A DNA stretch of 27,831 nucleotides, taken from assembly GCA_002067325.1 (NCBI GenBank), contig MVQY01000072.1, positions 1-27,831 on the forward strand. Direction: 5' to 3'. This DNA is from Methanobacterium sp. PtaU1.Bin097. Its GTDB lineage: Archaea > Methanobacteriota > Methanobacteria > Methanobacteriales > Methanobacteriaceae. The notes under the pieces were generated by a model. It was given only the letters and a program-made list of their open reading frames with translations. It did not search any database and had not been told where the DNA came from. The translations under genes and the position numbers were made by a program. This document shows, in pieces, positions 23,384 to 27,831 of this stretch (its first letter is position 1; the number at the start of each line of letters is the position of its first letter).

Positions 23384-24277
23384 ATGAAAATGAATAGAAG
23401 TGTGGGCTACAAACTACTGGAGAGAAATGAAAACTTTTATTCTCCTGTTGAAAGTTCAGATCATGGGGATCACAAGTATGATGCCCAGGTAATTGGAATC
23501 ATCGGCTGTGGTACTATAGCTAAAATAATCACCGATTTTCAAAAAGAAAGAAACCTTGATGCTGATTTAAAATATTTCCAGGACTCTGACACAAGTAAAG
23601 CACAAAACTTAGCCTCCCAAGCAGATGGAATGTTTGTCCAGGATGTTGGTGATATGCTGGATGAGGTGGATCTGGTAATTGAAGCAGTATCTACCCAGAT
23701 AGCAGTAGAAATCATTCCACAAATCCTTAGAAAGGGAAAAGATATTATTGTAACCAGCATCGACGCTTTTTTGGATTTAGAGTTCAAAAACCAGGTGAAG
23801 AGTATAGCTTTTGAAAATAACTGCAGGATATACGCTCCTTCTGGAGATATCGCAGGTTTAGATGGTGTAAAAGCTGCTTCTATAGGCGAAATCGCCGGTA
23901 TAAACCTGTTAATCCGGAATTCTCCTGAATCACTGGGAATATTATCAGGTGATGAGTCACTGGGGATAGCAACAGACGAAGAGATACTATTATTCGAAGG
24001 CAAAACCCAAGATGCTGTGGGTAAATTCCCCATAAACCTGAACATAGCTGCTGTTTTAAGTATTATCACTAATAAGGAAGTGGATTTAAAGATCATAGCC
24101 GATCCCAGGGTTAACCACAGTTACCATGAGATTAGAGTGACTGGGGATTTTGGTGAACTTGAAACAATCACCCAGAATACTAATTGGGCCACAGATACAA
24201 AAACAAGTGTATTAACTGCTTATTCTGTGATTAAACTGCTTGAGAATTTAAACAATAATATTAAGATTGGAACCTGA
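23384..24277 (+). CDS. L-aspartate dehydrogenase-like protein (DUF108/NadX family)
   Basis: 297 residues. The Rossmann start is VIGIIGCGTIAKIITDF (residues 36-52). Family features follow: IYAPSGDIAGLDGVKAASIGEI (usual PSGAIAGLD) and the catalytic-His region ADPRVNHSYHEIRVTGDFGELE near the C-terminus. Aspartate dehydrogenase makes iminoaspartate for NAD synthesis in archaea lacking aspartate oxidase. The domain begins only at residue 35; the first 34 residues (MKMNRSVGYKLLERNENFYS...) are an extension I cannot explain, with no good internal start. The Asp for Ala change in PSGDIAG is also unusual, so a related dehydrogenase activity is possible. It lies after the adh-fno terminator. The start is ATG 23384 or 23390, without a strong ribosome binding site. 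Confidence 0.82.
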   Translation: MKMNRSVGYKLLERNENFYSPVESSDHGDHKYDAQVIGIIGCGTIAKIITDFQKERNLDADLKYFQDSDTSKAQNLASQADGMFVQDVGDMLDEVDLVIEAVSTQIAVEIIPQILRKGKDIIVTSIDAFLDLEFKNQVKSIAFENNCRIYAPSGDIAGLDGVKAASIGEIAGINLLIRNSPESLGILSGDESLGIATDEEILLFEGKTQDAVGKFPINLNIAAVLSIITNKEVDLKIIADPRVNHSYHEIRVTGDFGELETITQNTNWATDTKTSVLTAYSVIKLLENLNNNIKIGT

Positions 24278-24508
24278 ACTTTTCCACAATTCATCACCAC
24301 CAATTTTTGCATTTTTCTTATTCAATACTACTTAGTCTTAAAATGCTAGTTTTAATTATTAAATACATCTGTAAAGCGACTTTAATTCAAAAGATTTTTA
24401 AATTAAATCTGGTAATACCCAAATAGAAGAGTGATCCAAGGAAATGACCTTTCAACCACACTCCTCGAAAACAGAGAAATTTAAACCAACAATCAATAGG
24501 AGATAGAC

Positions 24509-24559
24509 ATGGACACATTAAATGAGAAAATTACAGTAATAGGTGATAGACATGCTTGA
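24509..24559 (+). CDS. 16-residue upstream ORF overlapping the acetyl-CoA synthetase start
   Basis: A tiny frame (MDTLNEKITVIGDRHA) begins with ATG 24509, four bases after AGGAGAT (24498-24504), and its TGA (24557-24559) overlaps the first codons of the next gene. The ribosome-binding and start region AATAGG(A/T)GATAGACATG occurs twice, here and at the main start, differing by one base. It may tune translation of the synthetase by coupling, or be a relic of a small duplication. Intergenic bases 24278-24508 otherwise hold only T-rich stretches and a TATA-like box near 24394. Confidence 0.35.
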   Translation: MDTLNEKITVIGDRHA

Positions 24560-26636
24560 AATGTTCAATGCAAAATCAATTGCAGTGATAGGTGCCTCAG
24601 AGACAAAGGGTAAAATCGGATACGATATAATGGTATCCCTTTTGAAGTATTATAAAGGAGATATTGTCCCGGTTAATCCCAAAAATGAAACCATATTTAG
24701 AATTCCCGCTTATAACTCAATAAAAGAATATGGGCCTGTAGATCTCGCAGTTATAGTCATACCAGCACCTCTAGTTCCACAAGCAGTTCAAGACTGTGCT
24801 GAAATTGGAATAAAAAATATTGTCGTAATTTCAGCCGGATTTAAGGAGGTTAATGAGGAAGGGGCTAAACTTGAGAAAGAAATCGTGGAGATATGTAAAA
24901 AACACGATATCAAACTGGTAGGACCGAACTGTCTGGGTATATTGAACACCTACAATGATATGAACGTATCGTTTTCCTCAGACATGGCACATCAAGGTAA
25001 GATATCATTCATCACCCAATCAGGGGCTATCATGGCGGCTATTCTTGATTATGCCGATAATAAAAATATAGGATTTTCCAAAATTATCAGCCTGGGAAAC
25101 AAAGCCGGAATCAATGAAAACGATTGTATGGAAGATTTCATGGAAGATGAAAACACAGAAGTTATAGCTGCCTATCTTGAAGGTATCGTGGATGGCCCCG
25201 GTTTCATAAAAGCCAGTAGAAAGGCTTCTGGGAAAAAACCGGTGGTTCTTATAAAATCTGGAAGAACTTCCAAGGGATCTGAAGCAGTTTCATCTCATAC
25301 CGGTACCATCGCTGGTTCTGATTCTGCATATGACGCCGCATTTTCCCAGTGCGGAATCATACGTGCCACTTCCCTGGAGGAGTTGATGGATTACAGCCGA
25401 GCCTTAGCATTCTTCCCCCTTCCTAAAGGAAATAAAATAGCCATAATCACCAATGCCGGTGGTCCGGGTATCATGACCACAGACGCTGCAATAAATGCCG
25501 GATTAGAGATGGCCCAACTTGCAGCAGAGACCAAAGAAAAGTTAAAAGAAGGATTGCCTGATACGGCAAATGTTAAAAATCCCGTGGACGTATTGGGTGA
25601 TGCCAGCCCGGATAGATTTGCATTTGCACTGGACACCGTTTTAAAGGATCCTAATGTGGATGGAATAATCTATCTAGTAACACCTCAATCTGTCACTGAT
25701 CCTAAGGGGACTGCCAATGTTCCCATCGAACAAGCAACTAAATCTGAAAAACCAATTATATGTAGTTTCTTTGGAGGAACACGATGCGGAGATGCCGAAA
25801 GAGTTCTTCTAAACCAGAAGGTACCCACTTATCTGTACCCTAAAAGAGCCATAAAAAGTATGAAAGCTTTATATGATTATACAGTCATCAAAAATCAGGA
25901 ATATCCCGAACCTCCGGAATTTGATGCTGATAAAGACACCGTCCGTAACATAATTGGGGAGGCGAAGAAAAAGGGTAATTATACACTGGGCCTTGAATCC
26001 TTTGAAGTGCTGAAAGCATATGGAATTCCAACGGTGGGTACTGCAATTACAACGACAGTTGAAGACACAGTAAAAGCTGCCGATGAAATAGGATATCCCC
26101 TGGTTATGAAAATAGTTTCTCCACAAATTTCACACAAATCAGATGTAGGCGGAATCAAGCTTAAATTGGAAAACAGTGCTGAAGTCAAAGCAGCCTATGA
26201 AGATATGATGGAGAACATACCTAAAAAAGAGCCAGAAGCACAGCTTGAGGGTGTTCAGCTACAGAAAATGTTATCTGGTGGTAAGGAAGTCATTATAGGG
26301 GTGATCCAAGACCCTACCTTCGGTCCAATGGTGATGTTTGGGCTGGGTGGTATATATGTTGAGGTATTAAAAGATGTTAAATTTGCAATTGCACCGGTAA
26401 ATGAAATTGAAGCCAGAGATATGATAACTGGAATTAAAACCCATGAACTCCTGGAAGGAGCACGTGGAGATAAAGCAAGTGATATTGGATCCATTGCAGA
26501 TACAATACTTCGAGTTTCACAGCTGGTAACAGACTTCCCAGAAATCAATGAATTTGAAATAAACCCATTAATGGTTTTTGGAGAAGGAGAAGGGGCATTA
26601 GCCGTTGATATGAGGTTGATATTGAATGAGGATTAA
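24552..26636 (+). CDS. acd: acetate-CoA ligase (ADP-forming), fused alpha-beta subunits
   Basis: ADP-forming acyl-CoA synthetase, 694 residues from ATG 24552, which converts acyl-CoA + ADP + Pi to acid + CoA + ATP. Order: CoA-binding domain (about 1-130, SIAVIGASETKGKIGYDI, LVGPNCLGI), succinyl-CoA-ligase-like domain with phospho-histidine H249 in SEAVSSHTGTIAGSDSAYD, flavodoxin-like domain (about 290-440), then the ATP-grasp beta part (from about 475: ESFEVLKAYGIPTVGTA, KIVSPQISHKSDVGGI with the second histidine, FGLGGIYVEV, EINPLMV). The ribosome binding site is AGGTGAT (24541-24547); the in-frame GTG 24543 lies inside it and is rejected. In a methanogen it may conserve energy from acetyl- or other acyl-CoA, or work in reverse. 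A small upstream ORF overlaps its start. Confidence 0.95.
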   Translation: MLEMFNAKSIAVIGASETKGKIGYDIMVSLLKYYKGDIVPVNPKNETIFRIPAYNSIKEYGPVDLAVIVIPAPLVPQAVQDCAEIGIKNIVVISAGFKEVNEEGAKLEKEIVEICKKHDIKLVGPNCLGILNTYNDMNVSFSSDMAHQGKISFITQSGAIMAAILDYADNKNIGFSKIISLGNKAGINENDCMEDFMEDENTEVIAAYLEGIVDGPGFIKASRKASGKKPVVLIKSGRTSKGSEAVSSHTGTIAGSDSAYDAAFSQCGIIRATSLEELMDYSRALAFFPLPKGNKIAIITNAGGPGIMTTDAAINAGLEMAQLAAETKEKLKEGLPDTANVKNPVDVLGDASPDRFAFALDTVLKDPNVDGIIYLVTPQSVTDPKGTANVPIEQATKSEKPIICSFFGGTRCGDAERVLLNQKVPTYLYPKRAIKSMKALYDYTVIKNQEYPEPPEFDADKDTVRNIIGEAKKKGNYTLGLESFEVLKAYGIPTVGTAITTTVEDTVKAADEIGYPLVMKIVSPQISHKSDVGGIKLKLENSAEVKAAYEDMMENIPKKEPEAQLEGVQLQKMLSGGKEVIIGVIQDPTFGPMVMFGLGGIYVEVLKDVKFAIAPVNEIEARDMITGIKTHELLEGARGDKASDIGSIADTILRVSQLVTDFPEINEFEINPLMVFGEGEGALAVDMRLILNED

Positions 26637-26714
26637 ATCCTCCTTGAATTTCAGGGCAAAAAGGTAAAAATAAGGGATAACATAAATAATAAATAGAAAA
26701 TCCTAGATGGATGT

Positions 26715-27357
26715 ATGAAATTTTTAAGGGGGGAAGTATATCCAGAGCGAAAAGAATTACTGTAAGGTTGCCGGAATTTTATTATCAGTGGGTTGTATAC
26801 AATTTTTACTGGCTGTAAATTTTGCCCAGACACAGTTTCCAGGCTACAGCTCCACAAAAGACACGCTAAGCACCCTTGGAGGTTCTGTACCCCTTATGGA
26901 ACCATCAGCCATGGTCTTCAACCTCAGCGTGATAATATTTGGGATATTAATCCTTATAGTGGCTTATTTAATCCTTAAAAGCGGAGGCGCCCATATTTTC
27001 TCGGTGTTGCTTGCCATTTCTGCTGCAGGTGCGATAGGCCTAGCCTTGTTCCCTCAGTATACTGGAAATACCCACTCATTCTTCGCCCTGGTAGCCTTCC
27101 TCTTCGGTAGTCTGGCTACAATATCCAGTTACCGATTAGGCCTGAACAAACCCCTGATTGTAATATCGTTGGTATTGGGGGTACCCGCCCTTGTACTTCT
27201 TCTCTTAGTGGTTATTTTCAGGTTCGGGGATTTAACTAATCCTCTGATAGCATACTTAGGTGTGGGAGGTAACGAAAGGTTCATAGCATTCCCACCAATT
27301 TTATACCTCATTGCCCTTGGAGGCTACCTTACAAGCAGGGGAGAGGATTGGAGTTAA
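26715..27357 (+). CDS. DUF998 membrane protein, probable +1 base in a G6 run
   Basis: Integral membrane protein with about six hydrophobic segments and DUF998-type features: QFPGYSSTKDTLSTLGG after the first helix, AGAIGLALFPQYTGNTHSFFALVAFLFG and a closing YLIALGGYL helix. The first standard in-frame start is GTG 26788, but that cuts the first membrane helix, whose start (KVAGILLSVGC) is encoded upstream in the same frame back to a stop at 26725. No ATG, GTG or TTG lies between. Removing one G from GGGGGG (26728-26733) joins this frame to ATG 26715 (MKFLRGKYIQSEKNY...), giving about 213 residues. Frameshift, slippage or a non-standard start are the options. Function of DUF998 is unknown. Confidence 0.75.
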
Positions 27358-27401
27358 AATAAGTGGATGAATTAAAATCCCTGATTAAAAAGGATTATAA
27401 T

Positions 27402-27441
27402 AAAAAAAAAGAAATGGTTGAAGAGTGTTTTAGAACTCTTC
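27402..27441 (-). terminator. rubrerythrin terminator hairpin
   Basis: GAAGAGT (27420-27426) and ACTCTTC (27435-27441) form a 7-bp stem with the rubrerythrin stop codon in its loop. Read leftward it is followed after nine bases by a nine-T run (A9 at 27402-27410 on the plus strand), fitting a terminator for the leftward gene. Confidence 0.5.
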
Positions 27442-27831
27442 GCATAGGATTTCGAAATATTCTGTGGGGTGATCACAGGAGGGACATTTTTCTGGAGGTT
27501 CTGTACCTTCATGTATGTATCCACATTTCCTGCAAACCCATTTAACTGGACTATCTTTTTTGAAAACCGTGCCTGCTTCCACTTCTCTTAAGATCCTGGT
27601 GAATCTTTCTTCGTGGTGTTCTTCCACACGGCCAATGGCTCTTAATCTCTCTGCAATATCCTCATATCCTTCTTCTTCTGCCGTATCTGCAAATTCTGGG
27701 TACATCTCTGTATATTCGTAGGTTTCGCCTTCTATTGAAGCTTTAAGGTTTTCAATTGTGTCTCCCAGGATGGTGGGGGCATCTGCTTCCACCGTGATCT
27801 CACTCAGGTCTTCATCTGCTTCTTCCTTGAG
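27430..27831 (-). CDS. rbr: rubrerythrin (partial, 5' end beyond window)
   Basis: C-terminal 133 residues of rubrerythrin, a diiron peroxidase that protects anaerobes from hydrogen peroxide. The open frame continues without a stop to the window edge (reading LKEEADEDLSEITVEAD), so the GTG at 27792 is an internal valine, not a start. Visible: the second half of the four-helix bundle with iron ligands in EGETYEYTEMYPEF and the E-x2-H pair in VEEHHEERF, then a rubredoxin-type Fe(Cys)4 domain WVCRKCGYIHEG with KCPSCDHP. It probably works beside FprA in oxygen and peroxide defence. A terminator hairpin overlaps its stop codon; the DUF998 gene is convergent. Confidence 0.95.
   Translation of the reverse strand, partial: LKEEADEDLSEITVEADAPTILGDTIENLKASIEGETYEYTEMYPEFADTAEEEGYEDIAERLRAIGRVEEHHEERFTRILREVEAGTVFKKDSPVKWVCRKCGYIHEGTEPPEKCPSCDHPTEYFEILCEEF

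Noticed and set aside
23539..24096. 185-codon minus-strand frame opposite the aspartate dehydrogenase-like gene
   Set aside because: Antisense shadow; Ser-rich with no domain, while the plus strand has clear homology.

Overview
The window looks like a chromosome segment of a hydrogenotrophic methanogen of the order Methanobacteriales, most likely Methanobacterium. Evidence: the archaeal uS10 gene at the left edge (normally the last gene of the EF-2/EF-1A cluster), two archaeal-type serine tRNAs, F420 enzymes (an FprA-type F420H2 oxidase and an F420H2:NADP oxidoreductase), an ADP-forming acetyl-CoA synthetase, AT-rich DNA with TATA-box promoters, and GGTGAT-type ribosome binding sites. No species name can be given from this sequence alone. 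I see no insertion sequence with an intact transposase, no CRISPR array and no prophage.

Layout. 1-600: uS10 and tRNA-Ser(UGA). 600-1730: two small leftward genes (a DUF3788 protein and a putative ribbon-helix-helix protein). 1930-6400: two tandem exported serine hydrolases of the beta-lactamase/PBP fold, then a frameshifted alpha/beta hydrolase. 6470-8760: FprA (leftward), a 450-base gap, and a methyltransferase. 8816-11392: a leftward TetR > aldo-keto reductase > MBL-fold hydrolase cluster with matching operator-like sites. 11900-18055: MATE exporter, ferredoxin-like protein, PAS-only protein, UspA, DASS-type anion transporter, and two tandem zinc-ribbon miniproteins. 18084-19968: an orphan PocR-PAS-histidine kinase and tRNA-Ser(CGA). 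20010-23315: an ABM-domain monooxygenase, a TetR regulator, a zinc secondary alcohol dehydrogenase and F420H2:NADP oxidoreductase. 23384-27831: aspartate dehydrogenase-like protein, ADP-forming acetyl-CoA synthetase, a DUF998 membrane protein and a partial rubrerythrin.

How genes work together. The clearest functional unit is the alcohol module. A TbADH-like, NADP-specific secondary alcohol dehydrogenase (all three zinc ligands and most NADP determinants are visible) lies directly upstream of Fno, which passes NADPH electrons to F420. This would let the cell reduce CO2 to methane with 2-propanol-type alcohols. Its promoter carries an ACCGAA-N2-TTCGGT dyad abutting the TATA box. The ABM monooxygenase promoter, on the other side of the TetR gene between them, carries the same 15-base core TTCGGTATGTTTATA. 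The second TetR cluster has three copies of a GACTRRTCAGTC-like dyad: two 21 bp apart before the reductase gene and one before the regulator itself.

Sequence quality or decay. Two genes carry clear single-base frameshifts (alpha/beta hydrolase near 6060, MBL hydrolase at 9121-9123). A third (DUF998) is best explained by one extra G in a G6 run. Two genes (FprA, DASS transporter) have conserved N-terminal sequence upstream of the first standard start and need near-cognate starts (CTG, ACG). Real decay, unusual starts and assembly error cannot be told apart from the sequence alone.
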